64,000 nucleotides of DNA from JAJFUG01 sp964473155 (GCA_964473155.1 CAYYNT010000010.1:29864-93863), one strand, 5' to 3'. Shown: positions 16,701 through 25,039, counted from the first letter of the stretch. Made by a program: numbers and translations. Notes: a model not told the origin generated them from the letters alone.

Positions 16701-17460
16701 GGTTGATTATCCGGTCGAACCCGAGCTGCCTGGCACTGGCAGTCACCGCGGGAAGGCGCGTTCCGAGCAGGTGCACCTCGCCCCGCGAGCTGGAGGGCGG
16801 GATCATGACTCTGCGGCCCAGGTCAAGCCCCGCCGTGTCAAGGTCCGCCCGCGAATTGCGGTTTATCTCCGGCCAGCGGTCCGGTTTCAGGCGAACCACT
16901 CCGCCGCCATCCGCCTGGGACGTGGTCACCAGGTAGGTTACGTAACATTCCGAAGCCGCGGAAAGCTGAAAAGCCAGTTCGATCCAGTCTTTCATTTCCT
17001 GCCAGCCGCCGGGACTGACAACCGGCATGAACAGGGCGCGGCTCTTGTAGCGGCTGTCCGCCGGGGTCTGGGTGCTTGAGCAGTGCGGGTCATCGCCGAC
17101 GATCACCACGGCCCCGCCGCCGGGGTTCGCCCCGGCCAGGTTGCTCACCTCCAGGACATCCGAGGCCACGTTCAGCCCCACGCTTTTCATAATCCCCAGC
17201 GCGCGCAGCGGAAGCGCCTGCGAGCCGTTGAGCCGCGCGGCGGCCAGGGCCTCGTTGTTCGCTATCGCGGCCACGATCCCGTGCTCGTTGAAAAGAGCGG
17301 CGTTGGCCCGTATCACATCCAGGGTTTCGGCCACCGGGCTGCCCGGATAGCTGGAATAGAGAGAAACCCCAGCCTCCAGCGCACCCTTGATCAGCAGCTC
17401 GTTGCCGTTGAATATATTTTCTCCCTCGGACTGCGAGAAACGCGGGTCTGTTTTTCCCAT
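13792..17460 (-). CDS. fused indolepyruvate ferredoxin oxidoreductase (alpha+beta)
   Basis: A 1222-residue single-chain enzyme for oxidative decarboxylation of aryl pyruvates to aryl-acyl-CoA with ferredoxin. The N-terminal pyruvate-binding region (about 15-380) has NEALAAARLNGSQALPLRALG. A TPP domain follows, with FCAGCPHRDTGN (about 415), HGDIGCYSM and GDSTFFHGG (about 501). A ferredoxin-like part (about 638-680) has the Cys pattern CEDCLECTRKTGC and CVSDGSCYRVEACP. The IorB-like part starts about 720 at YICGYGGQGSNTV, with a C-terminal extension of about 300 residues typical of the long fused forms in Proteobacteria. A neighbouring PaaK-type ligase is absent. Confidence 0.93.
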   Translation of the reverse strand: MGKTDPRFSQSEGENIFNGNELLIKGALEAGVSLYSSYPGSPVAETLDVIRANAALFNEHGIVAAIANNEALAAARLNGSQALPLRALGIMKSVGLNVASDVLEVSNLAGANPGGGAVVIVGDDPHCSSTQTPADSRYKSRALFMPVVSPGGWQEMKDWIELAFQLSAASECYVTYLVTTSQADGGGVVRLKPDRWPEINRNSRADLDTAGLDLGRRVMIPPSSSRGEVHLLGTRLPAVTASARQLGFDRIINPPPGGARAPLGLVTHGVSYLYVLDALNALGLAGRIPVLKLGLVWPLDSEILAAFSRSVESLVVVEEKGPFVEDQIKVILRDLALNGGEERLAHLPVWGKRRPDGGEAFPASRGLGPSQIISVLGPVLRELYPEAVTAVDRQLCVLAEIADYRVDSPARPATFCAGCPHRDTGNLLMDIIADVSRPDYMRARHGGNPLDLVVHGDIGCYSMFNAIWDSRLMHDMSAMGQSLGAAAGLEPFVVNKRVLMLGDSTFFHGGMAGISDLARHGQDVLVFILDNDTTAMTGQHPTPGNDTDILGRGVNPQDIERVVRGIVGPEVPVATVDPSDEYAYRRTAEDYLLRPGLKVIIAKKPCAIKTGRIKKALQREVIKRRGYLPEERRINITPEVCEDCLECTRKTGCLGLERTETVLGRKVRIDPNVCVSDGSCYRVEACPSFEEMTVTRRAPRPSRTESVAFDKLPEVSLPPLDSAWRSYICGYGGQGSNTVTAVLARAGMHQGYEVTLHNRKGMAIRNGSVKSVVVFSPRGKETSPLIPEGGTQLIIGLDILETARALDAAHHISIGSRESTCAVVSDARNQTLESIMGLSDFDPRDLAGQIEPCVRPGGLFCRDVRSVAERFAGHSRYLNTVLLGAAWQKGWIPLDLNNIERALAEVMPQDERETNGLAFRLGRQLVHREAALAPPENIRTLERELEDISRWIAADPGGRKNSALFGELMAQARQRLDLPEDDLIGLAHRLEDVLQYGGEPLARKYLDLIHRAYGSDSEAEGRRATRDLIRNLHRALAVKDEVHVSHLLTSARKLERDRLEFDIDPARGDRIRYRHFTTPQLTLFGQEFRFKLTTRNWQLRIMRHLRWLRRMWPAWHAAEREFGRWYVTQVVEPFISRSGEGPSYRAFVEAINCVELAKGYREVRAPGMEAARRAVALLLRGEKAENTTAAGENRVKGGPGIAWSRIAPASRLLGRHRLLEKD

Positions 17461-17800
17461 CCGGCTGTCACCGTTTTTCCGAGTTAAATTTCATATTTGC
17501 ATCTCAGGAGCGGCATACAGGTATTGTCTGAGAATGCGATTCCTTATAAAATCAGACATCTTTATTATATATATTACGGTTACCACGTTCAAGCGGCCAA
17601 CCACGTTTACGGCCAATCACGCATGTGTTCCAGATCTTGCGCATGACATAAACATGTAAAACCTGGATGGCCCGAAAAAATGCAGGGGCACGGCGCGCCG
17701 TGCCCCCACGTATACTTTCACCCTCTGACAAAACGAGAGCGAGTCTGATAACTGCCCGATAAAAATGTTAAAAAGCTTTTCAGGCCCCGGACATCCCGCC
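17461..17800. other. intergenic region between IOR and ferritin-like gene
   Basis: About 340 bases without a gene. The part next to IOR is AT-rich (TTATTATATATATTACGG near 17570) and could hold the IOR promoter on the minus strand, but no clear -35 is visible. It also carries the palindrome at 17685-17706. Confidence 0.5.
17685..17706. repeat. dispersed GC palindrome, type B
   Basis: A perfect 22-bp palindrome built on GGGGCACGGCG and its complement, about 95 bases downstream of the minus-strand ferritin-like stop codon. The same core recurs at 28309-28336. It belongs with the type A palindromes at 26625 and 40671 as a family of stop-codon-proximal hairpins. Confidence 0.75.
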
Positions 17801-18283
17801 TCAGTACTTGTCCAGGTTGGTGAATTCGCGGTCCGCCAGCCAGTGCTCAGGACGGCTGACAAACTGGATGATATGTTCGAGGATGAAATAATGGCGGTGC
17901 TCCTCCTCGGCCAGACGCATGAGAACGTCCTTCTGCGCCGCTTCTTTCACTTCACCCGCCTTGGCTTTGTAAAAATCCTCGCTCTGCTTCTCCAACTCCT
18001 GGGCATGCTTGTAAAGCTCGACCTGGGCTTTGTTAGGATTGAAATAGCTTTTGTCGCCCGCATTCTTCTCGAAGACGTTCTTCACGTTCTTCAGTATACC
18101 GGTGGGCGGAAGCGCCGGAGTGCGGCGTTTCATCTCCGAGACGATCTGGTAATGATGCTCCTCCTCATCGGCTAACATGTTCATGATGGTAGCCAGACCT
18201 TTGTCCCCGGTCTTGGAGGCGATTTCCCGGTAGTAGCTCTCCCCGTCCTTTTCGAACTTCATCGCAAATTCAAAAATATCCAT
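17801..18283 (-). CDS. rubrerythrin-like ferritin-fold protein
   Basis: A 160-residue four-helix di-iron protein. Two helical halves each supply Glu and ExxH ligands: EKDGESYYREIA with DEEEHHYQIV in the first, and EKQSEDFYKAKAG with AEEEHRHYFILEHI in the second. There is no C-terminal rubredoxin domain. Relatives reduce peroxide or handle iron under low oxygen. The start at 18283 (MDIFEFAMKFEKDG) follows GGAGG by five bases; the 11 extra residues from the in-frame ATG at 18316 are unlikely. A good promoter lies just upstream. Confidence 0.85.
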   Translation of the reverse strand: MDIFEFAMKFEKDGESYYREIASKTGDKGLATIMNMLADEEEHHYQIVSEMKRRTPALPPTGILKNVKNVFEKNAGDKSYFNPNKAQVELYKHAQELEKQSEDFYKAKAGEVKEAAQKDVLMRLAEEEHRHYFILEHIIQFVSRPEHWLADREFTNLDKY

Positions 18284-18333
18284 CGAAACCTCCATATTCT
18301 GTTTGAACGCTTTCAAATGGGTCTCACGTTTTC

Positions 18334-18362
18334 AAGATAACTCTCCGCCCCCGGGCTGTCAA
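18334..18362 (-). promoter_or_regulatory. sigma-70-like promoter of ferritin-like gene
   Basis: On the minus strand TTGACA (18362-18357) and TATCTT (18339-18334) are separated by 17 bases, about 50 bases before the ATG at 18283. The -35 is a perfect consensus. Confidence 0.6.
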
Positions 18363-18409
18363 TTCTGGCAGGCAGGTTTTTTCCAACGTTCATTTGACAA
18401 GGTTGCGGC

Positions 18410-18437
18410 TTGACAGGCGCTGGCGGCGGACTATCTT
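18410..18437 (+). promoter_or_regulatory. sigma-70-like promoter of ubiD-ubiA-ubiX
   Basis: TTGACA (18410-18415) and TATCTT (18432-18437) are separated by 16 bases, about 54 bases before the ATG at 18491. It is divergent to the ferritin-like promoter and has the same -10. Confidence 0.6.
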
Positions 18438-18490
18438 TAAACAGCGTAAACATAACGCAACCGCTTCCGCAACTTCGACAGGGCATACGA

Positions 18491-19945
18491 ATGGCCTACA
18501 GACACCAGCGGGAATTCATCGAACGCCTGGAGCGCCAGGGTGAGCTTAAACGCATCCGCGAGCGGGTCAGTCCGAATCTTGAGATAACAGAGATCGCCGC
18601 GCGGGTGATGCACGCGGGCGGACCGGCCCTGCTGTTCGAGAACGTCGAGGGCAGCGCATATCCGCTGTCGATCAACCTTCTGGGCAGCGCACGCCGCATG
18701 GCCCTGGCCCTGGGCGTGGACAGTCTGGAGGAAATAGCCGCCCGGATCGAGGGTTTGCTGGACACCCGCGTCCCGGAGTCCCTGCTCGGCAAACTGGCCC
18801 TTCTGCCCAAGCTGGCCGAAATGACCAAATATCCGCCGCGCGAGGTGAAAAGAGGCGATGTGCAGGAGGTGGTGAAAAAAGGTGACGGCGTGGACCTGGG
18901 AGAGCTGCCAGTGCTCACCTGCTGGCCTCAGGACGGAGGCCCGTATTTCACGCTGCCGCAGGTGATAACGAAAGACCCGGAAACCGGCATGCGCAATGTC
19001 GGCATGTACCGCATGCAGGTGTTCGACCGACAGACCACGGGCATGCACTGGCATATCCACAAACACGGGGCCGTGCATTACGAAAAAGCGAAAAAGCTGG
19101 GACGGCGCCTGGAGGTGGCCGTGGCCCTGGGCGGCGATCCGGCCCTGACTTACGCCGCCAGCGCCCCGCTGCCCGATACGATTGAAGAGTACCTGTTCGC
19201 CGGGTTCCTGCGCCGCGAGCCGGTCGATCTGGTGCGGGCGGTGACCGTGGACCTGGAGGTCCCGGCCGGGGCGGATTTCGTGCTCGAGGGCTATGTCGAC
19301 CCGGCCGAGCCGCTGCGGCGCGAGGGGCCTTTCGGCGACCACACCGGCTATTACAGTCTGGAGGATGATTACCCGGTTTTTCACGTGACAGCCGTGACCT
19401 CCCGCCGTGACCCGGTCTACCCTGCCACGGTGGTCGGCCCGCCGCCGATGGAAGATTACTGGATGGGCCACGCCACCGAGAGGATTTTCCTGCCCCTGCT
19501 GCGCCTGGTGGTCCCTGAGCTTGTGGACTACCACATGCCCGCGGAAGGCGTGTTCCACAACCTGGTTTTTGTCTCTATCCGCAAGCGCTACCCCGGACAG
19601 GCGTTCAAGGTGATGCACTCGCTGTGGGGCCAGGGCCTGATGATGTTAGCCAAGGTGCTGGTGATAGTGGACGAGGAAATCGACGTGCGCAATCCTCAGC
19701 AGGCCTGGTGGGCCGCGCTCAACAACATCGACCCGCAGCGCGACACGATATTCACTCCCGGCCCGGTGGATGCTCTGGACCACGCCAGCCGCCTGCCGCA
19801 TTACGGCAGCAAGATGGGGCTGGACGGCACCCGGAAGCTGCCGGAGGAGGGTTTCACCCGCCCCTGGCCCGGCCGGATCGCGATGAGCGCCGAGGTGAAA
19901 GAAAGAATCGACCGGATGTGGAAAGGGCTCGGGCTTGAACAATGA
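18491..19945 (+). CDS. ubiD: UbiD-family decarboxylase
   Basis: A 484-residue prenyl-FMN-dependent aromatic acid decarboxylase. The start MAYRHQREFIERLERQGELKRI is the usual UbiD N-terminus. Later signatures are RNVGMYRMQVFDRQTTGMHWHIHKHG (shown in part: GMYRMQ, HIHKHG), EGPFGDHTGYY and TVVGPPPMEDYWMG, which hold the cofactor and the catalytic Glu/Arg/Glu set. The next two genes encode the prenyltransferase and the flavin prenyltransferase that makes the cofactor. The set suits ubiquinone or futalosine-type menaquinone synthesis (MqnL-like). Its end overlaps ubiA by 11 bases. Confidence 0.93.
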   Translation: MAYRHQREFIERLERQGELKRIRERVSPNLEITEIAARVMHAGGPALLFENVEGSAYPLSINLLGSARRMALALGVDSLEEIAARIEGLLDTRVPESLLGKLALLPKLAEMTKYPPREVKRGDVQEVVKKGDGVDLGELPVLTCWPQDGGPYFTLPQVITKDPETGMRNVGMYRMQVFDRQTTGMHWHIHKHGAVHYEKAKKLGRRLEVAVALGGDPALTYAASAPLPDTIEEYLFAGFLRREPVDLVRAVTVDLEVPAGADFVLEGYVDPAEPLRREGPFGDHTGYYSLEDDYPVFHVTAVTSRRDPVYPATVVGPPPMEDYWMGHATERIFLPLLRLVVPELVDYHMPAEGVFHNLVFVSIRKRYPGQAFKVMHSLWGQGLMMLAKVLVIVDEEIDVRNPQQAWWAALNNIDPQRDTIFTPGPVDALDHASRLPHYGSKMGLDGTRKLPEEGFTRPWPGRIAMSAEVKERIDRMWKGLGLEQ

Positions 19946-20831
19946 ACGCGCCAATACCACTCCGGCATCATCGGGATTGACCGGCCTTGCCGCGGCTTTC
20001 AGCGGCCTGGTGATGCTTCCGCATACCCTGTTCGCCCTCCCGTTCGCCCTGACCGCAATCGTGCTGGCCAGCTACAGCGCGCCGGTCACCTGGCTCAAGG
20101 TGCTGCTGATAGTGACCGCGTTCACCGGAGCGCGCTCGGCGGCCATGGCGTTCAACCGTCTTATCGATCAGCATGTGGACTCCCGGAATCCGCGCACCCG
20201 GGGCCGTCATCTGCCCTCCGGACGGCTGAGCCGCTGGCAGGTATGGGCCTTCACTATCGCGGCGGTGGCTGTGTTCGAGGTTTCGGCCGCCCTGCTCGGG
20301 CCGCTCTGCCTCTGGCTCAGCCCCCTGGCCCTGGCTGTAGTGTTCACCTATTCCTGGACCAAGTATTTCACGGCGGCAAGCCACCTGGTTCTCGGGCTGG
20401 CGCTTTCAATCGCCCCGGTGGGGGCTTATATTGCGGTTACAGGGTCTATCTCTACCGGTGTTCTTATTCTGGCGGCGGCGGTAGTGTTCTGGGTGGCCGG
20501 GTTCGATATTATCTATTCCCTTCAGGATGAGGCTTTCGACCGCGAGAACGGCCTGTTCTCGATCCCGGCGTGTCTGGGCGCGGGGCGCGCGCTGTGGCTG
20601 TCCCGCGGCCTGCACCTTTTGTCGTTCCTGGGCTTTTCCGCCGTGGGAGCGTTCTTCCCGGTGGGAGTTTTGTACTGGGCCGGAGTGGCCCTGATCGGAG
20701 CGATGCTCTGGTATGAGCACTCCCTGGTCTCCCCCGGCGACCTGAGCCGGGTCAACGCGGCGTTCTTCACGGTGAACGGCGCGGTGAGCCTCATTTTCCT
20801 GGGTCTCAACCTCACCGACCGTCTGCTCTGA
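19935..20831 (+). CDS. ubiA: UbiA-family aromatic prenyltransferase
   Basis: A 298-residue integral membrane enzyme with eight or nine helices that attaches a polyprenyl chain to an aromatic acid. The first Asp-rich motif is AFNRLIDQHVDSRNPRT and the second DIIYSLQDEAFDRENG; PHTLFALPFAL is the usual first-helix signature. The start is a TTG at 19935 inside the end of ubiD. An ATG at 19942 is out of frame, and the next in-frame ATG would cut the first helix. Overlap with ubiD implies translational coupling. It could be MqnP if the strain uses the futalosine pathway. Confidence 0.92.
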   Translation: MNNERANTTPASSGLTGLAAAFSGLVMLPHTLFALPFALTAIVLASYSAPVTWLKVLLIVTAFTGARSAAMAFNRLIDQHVDSRNPRTRGRHLPSGRLSRWQVWAFTIAAVAVFEVSAALLGPLCLWLSPLALAVVFTYSWTKYFTAASHLVLGLALSIAPVGAYIAVTGSISTGVLILAAAVVFWVAGFDIIYSLQDEAFDRENGLFSIPACLGAGRALWLSRGLHLLSFLGFSAVGAFFPVGVLYWAGVALIGAMLWYEHSLVSPGDLSRVNAAFFTVNGAVSLIFLGLNLTDRLL

Positions 20832-20836
20832 GAGAG

Positions 20837-21448
20837 GTGAACGTGTCGAAGAATAATACTCCGCTGACAGTGGCGATAACCGGCGCGAGCGGCGCGCCCT
20901 ACGCCGTATCTCTTCTGCGCGAACTGGCCCGTCTGGGTCAGCCCGTGGAGCTGACAGCCAGCGAGATGGGGCGCGACATGCTTAGACGGGAATCGGGCAT
21001 ACCGCCGGACGGCGCTCTGCTGCCGCACCTGGCCGCATCGGGTATCGACACCCGCCTGTTTCGTGAATACTCGAACGATGATCTCGGCGCTCCACCGGCC
21101 AGCGGCAGCCACCGCACGCGCGGCATGGTTGTCTGCCCGTGCAGCGTCAAAACTCTCAGCGCCATCGCCTCCGGGGCCTGCCGCTGCCTGATCGAACGCG
21201 CGGCCGAGGTCTGCCTCAAAGAGAGACGCCCCCTGGTGCTGGTGCTGCGCGAGTCGCCCTACAGCCTGACCGTAATCGAGAACATGCGCGCGGCCACTCT
21301 GGCCGGGGCGGTTGTACTGCCCGCCAGCCCGGCGTTCTATCACCGCCCGGAAAAGATAAACGATCTGGTGGATTTCGTGGCCGCGCGCGCGCTGGACCAG
21401 TTCGGCCTGGAGCATGGACTGATGCGACCGTGGGACGATGCAGAATAA
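20837..21448 (+). CDS. ubiX: flavin prenyltransferase UbiX
   Basis: A 203-residue enzyme that makes prenylated FMN for UbiD. It has the N-terminal FMN-binding TGASGAPYAVSLLREL, PCSVKTLSAIASG, the phosphate/prenyl site RESPYSLTVIENM and LPASPAFYHRPEKINDLVDFV. The GTG at 20837 is used as start; a second GTG at 20843 fits the GAGAGG site slightly better and would drop two residues. It follows ubiA by five bases, so ubiD-ubiA-ubiX is one operon. Confidence 0.94.
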   Translation: MNVSKNNTPLTVAITGASGAPYAVSLLRELARLGQPVELTASEMGRDMLRRESGIPPDGALLPHLAASGIDTRLFREYSNDDLGAPPASGSHRTRGMVVCPCSVKTLSAIASGACRCLIERAAEVCLKERRPLVLVLRESPYSLTVIENMRAATLAGAVVLPASPAFYHRPEKINDLVDFVAARALDQFGLEHGLMRPWDDAE

Positions 21449-21566
21449 GCCGGAACGTGATCGTCTCAAGCCGCCTGACCATTTTGCCGATATATTAGTC
21501 GGGAGAGAAATCTCCACGGACATGGCCCGCGGGCCATCGGGACCAACCTGCGCCGGGAGAGCGGAC

Positions 21567-21740
21567 ATGGGAATTGAAAGTCTCAGCCTGGCGCTGCAAG
21601 TCCAGACCACCCTTGAGCGTAAAGCTCTCGACAATCAGGCCGCCAACGTGATGCAGCTTGTAAGCAGCGTCACCGGGGAGGATCCCGCCAGGGGCGGCCG
21701 TGATGATAAGCTGGGCAAGGTGCTGGACCTGCGCGCCTGA
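21567..21740 (+). CDS. small protein, possibly YjfB-like
   Basis: A 57-residue acidic-amphipathic protein starting MGIESLSLALQVQTTLERK from an ATG preceded by GGGAGA. The first 30 residues have the short 'I-x-S-L-S-x-A-L-x-Q' helix pattern seen in the small 'putative motility protein' (YjfB) family, but the match is weak. An upstream in-frame ATG at 21438 would overlap ubiX and adds a low-complexity stretch. It is followed by a good terminator, which supports a real transcript. Confidence 0.5.
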   Translation: MGIESLSLALQVQTTLERKALDNQAANVMQLVSSVTGEDPARGGRDDKLGKVLDLRA

Positions 21741-21767
21741 ACTGAAACGACAGCGCGCTATAACAGG

Positions 21768-21808
21768 AAGGGGGCTGTCCTTTTACGGGGCGGCCCTCTC
21801 TTTTTTTC
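21768..21808 (+). terminator. terminator after ubi operon
   Basis: AAGGGGGCTGTCC pairs with GGGCGGCCCTCT through several G-U pairs around a short TTTTACG loop, and is followed by TTTTTTT. It ends the ubiD-ubiA-ubiX-small protein unit. Confidence 0.8.
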
Positions 21809-21828
21809 CGGCTGGCCTCCTTTCCTGT

Positions 21829-21857
21829 TTGACCTTCCGTCCCCAAAGCCTTATCTT
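21829..21857 (+). promoter_or_regulatory. sigma-70-like promoter before first DUF4832 gene
   Basis: TTGACC (21829-21834) and TATCTT (21852-21857) are 17 bases apart, 57 bases before the ATG at 21915 and just after the terminator. Confidence 0.5.
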
Positions 21858-21914
21858 TTTGTCCTGATTCATAATCCCATAGTTGAATCCATCCTGAGCC
21901 ACACAGAGGCGCCA

Positions 21915-23306
21915 ATGAAAAGAAATCCTTTACTTACCGTAATTATCCTGCTCTCAGGTATATTCCAGTTACAGGCCCAGAACCTGGTGACTGTGCGCCC
22001 TCAGATTATAGACAGCCTTCTGCTCAACCCCGGAGCCGGATTCAACACCTCGCAGCACCTTGACCGCAGGCAAGGGCCGGATGGCCATTACCGTTACAGC
22101 GATCCACAATTGCCTTTTGAGCAGTACCCCCGGACTACTGTGGCCTATCTGAGGTTCGAATGGCGTTTTCTGGAACCGGAGCCGGGCAAATTCAACTGGT
22201 GCATAATCGACGATGCCCTGAAACTGGCGGTCGAGCGTGGGCAGGCCCTGGCTTTCCGCGTTGTTCCCTACTCCAACGGCCCGGGACGGGATATTCCGGA
22301 TTGGCTGCGCGCCGAAATTGGCGAATCCGACAGCCTGCCGCACTCGTTCTGGCGGGTAAAGCACAGCGAGCCGCAGTATATCCGGGCCATGACCCGTCTG
22401 GCCGCCGCCCTGGGGGAGCGTTACGATGGCCACCCGGACATCGAGTTCGTGGATGCCGGGATAGTTGGTTTCTGGGGTGAGGGCGCGGGCAGTGAGCTTC
22501 TGCCCCAGACGGCCCGAGAAGCCCTGGTGGATGCCTGGCTGAATGCGTTCAAAAAGACTCAAATTGTCATGCTCCTGACTGACGAGCGCACAAACAAGTA
22601 CGCCATGAGCCGCGGCAACCCGGGCTGGCGCGTGGACTGCCTGGGCGACCTGGGTTTCTGGGCCGCGGAGCAGAACGGCTGGCGTCACATGTACGACTAC
22701 TACCCCCAGGCCATCCAGGGATTCGGCGTGAGCGAGGCCTGGAAAACCGCCCCGGTGGTTTTAGAGACCTGCGGAGCAATCAGCTCATGGAAAGACCACG
22801 AGCATTACGACAGCACTCAGGTGGCCTATATTCTTAACCAGGCGCTCAAGTGGCACATTTCGATATTGAACGATAAAAGCACCCCTGTCCCCCCGGAATG
22901 GCGTCCGATGGTGGACAACTGGCTCAAAAAGGTGGGGTACCGCCTGGCGCTGCGCAAGTTTGCCTACCCATCGTCTGTCCCCCCGCTGGGCAAGCTGGCA
23001 TTCAGCTCCTGGTGGGAAAACCAGGGCGTGGCCCCCTGCTACCGCGACTGGCCGGTGGCGCTTCGACTGACAGGGAAAACCCGGACTTTGGTGCTGACAA
23101 CCGACAGCGACATCCGCAAGTGGCTGCCTGGAGACGCGGTTTTCGACAGCGCCGTGTTCCTTCCGGCTGACATGCCTGAGGGCGCATACGATCTTTCCAT
23201 CGGCATCCTCGATCCGCGAACCGGGAAGCCCGGTATCCGCCTGGCCGTTGCCGGACGGGATGCGGAGGGCTGGTACAGGCTGGGTGAAATAAATGTCGCG
23301 CGTTGA
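21915..23306 (+). CDS. secreted DUF4832-type glycosidase-like protein, copy 1
   Basis: A 463-residue exported protein. The signal peptide is MKRNPLLTVIILLSGIF to LQAQ. The TIM-barrel-like part starts with LLNPGAGFNT and has TTVAYLRFEWRFLEPEPG and VDAGIVGFWGEG. It ends in a DUF4832 beta-sandwich (about 350-463) with RDWPVALRL and TDSDIRKWLPGDAVFDSAVF. It is clearly paralogous to the gene at 25080. The family is found in polysaccharide-degrading bacteria and looks like a glycoside hydrolase, but no activity can be named. Together with the next two genes it forms a probable operon. Confidence 0.75.
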   Translation: MKRNPLLTVIILLSGIFQLQAQNLVTVRPQIIDSLLLNPGAGFNTSQHLDRRQGPDGHYRYSDPQLPFEQYPRTTVAYLRFEWRFLEPEPGKFNWCIIDDALKLAVERGQALAFRVVPYSNGPGRDIPDWLRAEIGESDSLPHSFWRVKHSEPQYIRAMTRLAAALGERYDGHPDIEFVDAGIVGFWGEGAGSELLPQTAREALVDAWLNAFKKTQIVMLLTDERTNKYAMSRGNPGWRVDCLGDLGFWAAEQNGWRHMYDYYPQAIQGFGVSEAWKTAPVVLETCGAISSWKDHEHYDSTQVAYILNQALKWHISILNDKSTPVPPEWRPMVDNWLKKVGYRLALRKFAYPSSVPPLGKLAFSSWWENQGVAPCYRDWPVALRLTGKTRTLVLTTDSDIRKWLPGDAVFDSAVFLPADMPEGAYDLSIGILDPRTGKPGIRLAVAGRDAEGWYRLGEINVAR

Positions 23307-23359
23307 ATTCAATCCTTTCGGACAGCGGCCCGGTGAACCTTTTCCAGGAAGGCGCATAA

Positions 23360-25039
23360 ATGAAACTCAGCCAGGCATCCCTGCTCTTTCTGTTCATAGC
23401 CGTGGCAACATCCTGCTCGGAGGCTCCCGTGGCCGATCTCGTGCTGCTTAACGGCAAAGTGGTGACAGTGGACAAATCCATTCCCCACGCCAGCGCGGTG
23501 GCGGTCGCGGGCAACCGCATACTGGCCGTGGGTGCGGACAAAGAGATAAGCAGGCACATCAAGGACGGAACGACACGGGTGATTGACCTGAAAGGCCGGA
23601 CCGCTCTTCCGGGGTTCAACGACTCGCATTCGCATATCATCTCGGTCGGCTCGGCGCTTGAAAAGGTGGACCTGAGCGGAGTGGAAAGCTTCGAGGAATT
23701 CGCCCGGCGGGTGAAAGAGCGCGTGGCTGTCTCGAAGCCCGGCGAATGGATCGAGGGACGCGGCTGGGACCAGAGCCTTCTGCCCGGCCAGGCCTGGCCG
23801 ACCAGGCAGCTTATCGACTCGATCTCGCCGGAGAACCCGGTTGTGTTGAGCCGTACCGACAGCCACAGCCGTCTGGTCAATTCGGTTGTTCTCAAAATGT
23901 CCGGCATCACGAAAGAGACTCACGATCCCGAGGGCGGCCAGATACTGCGTGACCCATCCACCGGCGAGCCTACCGGGGTGCTCAAGGAGAACGCCATGGG
24001 CCTGATGCGCGGCCCGGACAGCCCGGCGGATGGCGGGCGCGAGGCCGGCCGCCGACACCTTCGCCTGGCCCTGGAGGCCGCCCGCCGCTTTGGCGTAACC
24101 AGCCTGACCCATTTCAACGGGGAGGATGAGCTGTTCGAGGAGGCCCTGGCCGAGGGCGAGCTTACCTGCCGGATCAACCTGGGGCAGGCGCTTACCGCTG
24201 ACCCGGAAAAGCTGGCCGAATACCGCATTCTGCGAGAAAAACGCCGCGACAACCTGAGCCTTCGGTTCGGGCCGCTCAAAGCTTTTATCGACGGGACCCT
24301 GGGATCATCCACGGCGGCGATGATCGAACCTTTCAGCGATGACAGCGCCTCGTGCGGGACCGTGGTCACCCCGGTCGAGGAAATGGAGCGCATGATCCTG
24401 GCCGCCGACCACGACAGTTTCCAGGTGGCGATCCATGCCATCGGCGACCGCGGGTCAAGGATAGTCCTGGACGCCGTTGAAAAGGCCCAGGCCGCCAACG
24501 GGACTCGCGACGCGCGTCACCGTGTCGAACACGCCTCGGTGCTTTCGCCGCAGGATATCCCCCGCTTTGCCGCTCTCGGCGTCATCGCCTCCGGGCAGCC
24601 CTCGTTCTGCAGCTCGGACATGCATTTCGCCACCGGCCGTCTTGGCCCGGAGCGCTGCCGGTTCACCTATGCCTGGCGCAGCCTTCTGGAGGCAAACGCG
24701 CTCATGTCTTTCGGCACCGATTCCCCGATCGAGTCGCTCGATCCGCTGCAGGGCCTGTTCGCCGCAGTGACGCGCAAGGACCGCAGCGGAAACCCGGCGG
24801 AGGGCTGGTTCCCGGAACAGAAAATCACGCTGGAGCAGGCGGTGGAAGTCTACACCCTGGGTTCAGCCAGGGCGGAATTCATGGAAAACGAAAAAGGCTC
24901 GCTCACCGCGGGCAAGCTGGCCGATATAGTGGTGCTGAACGGAGACCTGTTCGGTACTCCTCCGGACAGCATCATGCAGTTCAAGGTCGATTACACGGTG
25001 TTCGACGGCAAAGTGGTGTATGAAAGCGGATCTAATTGA
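23360..25039 (+). CDS. amidohydrolase-3 family lipoprotein (YtcJ-like)
   Basis: A 559-residue metal-dependent hydrolase. The signal ends in a lipobox with Cys19 (AVATSC), so it is anchored in a membrane facing the periplasm. The core has GFNDSHSHI (metal His pair), VAIHAIGDRG, RHRVEHASV and FGTDSPIESLDPL, the usual Amidohydro_3 order. Family members hydrolyse N-formyl or amide bonds of small molecules and the substrate is usually unknown. A position between two DUF4832 paralogues suggests it acts on a product of theirs, for instance an amide or acyl group on a sugar. Confidence 0.85.
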   Translation: MKLSQASLLFLFIAVATSCSEAPVADLVLLNGKVVTVDKSIPHASAVAVAGNRILAVGADKEISRHIKDGTTRVIDLKGRTALPGFNDSHSHIISVGSALEKVDLSGVESFEEFARRVKERVAVSKPGEWIEGRGWDQSLLPGQAWPTRQLIDSISPENPVVLSRTDSHSRLVNSVVLKMSGITKETHDPEGGQILRDPSTGEPTGVLKENAMGLMRGPDSPADGGREAGRRHLRLALEAARRFGVTSLTHFNGEDELFEEALAEGELTCRINLGQALTADPEKLAEYRILREKRRDNLSLRFGPLKAFIDGTLGSSTAAMIEPFSDDSASCGTVVTPVEEMERMILAADHDSFQVAIHAIGDRGSRIVLDAVEKAQAANGTRDARHRVEHASVLSPQDIPRFAALGVIASGQPSFCSSDMHFATGRLGPERCRFTYAWRSLLEANALMSFGTDSPIESLDPLQGLFAAVTRKDRSGNPAEGWFPEQKITLEQAVEVYTLGSARAEFMENEKGSLTAGKLADIVVLNGDLFGTPPDSIMQFKVDYTVFDGKVVYESGSN

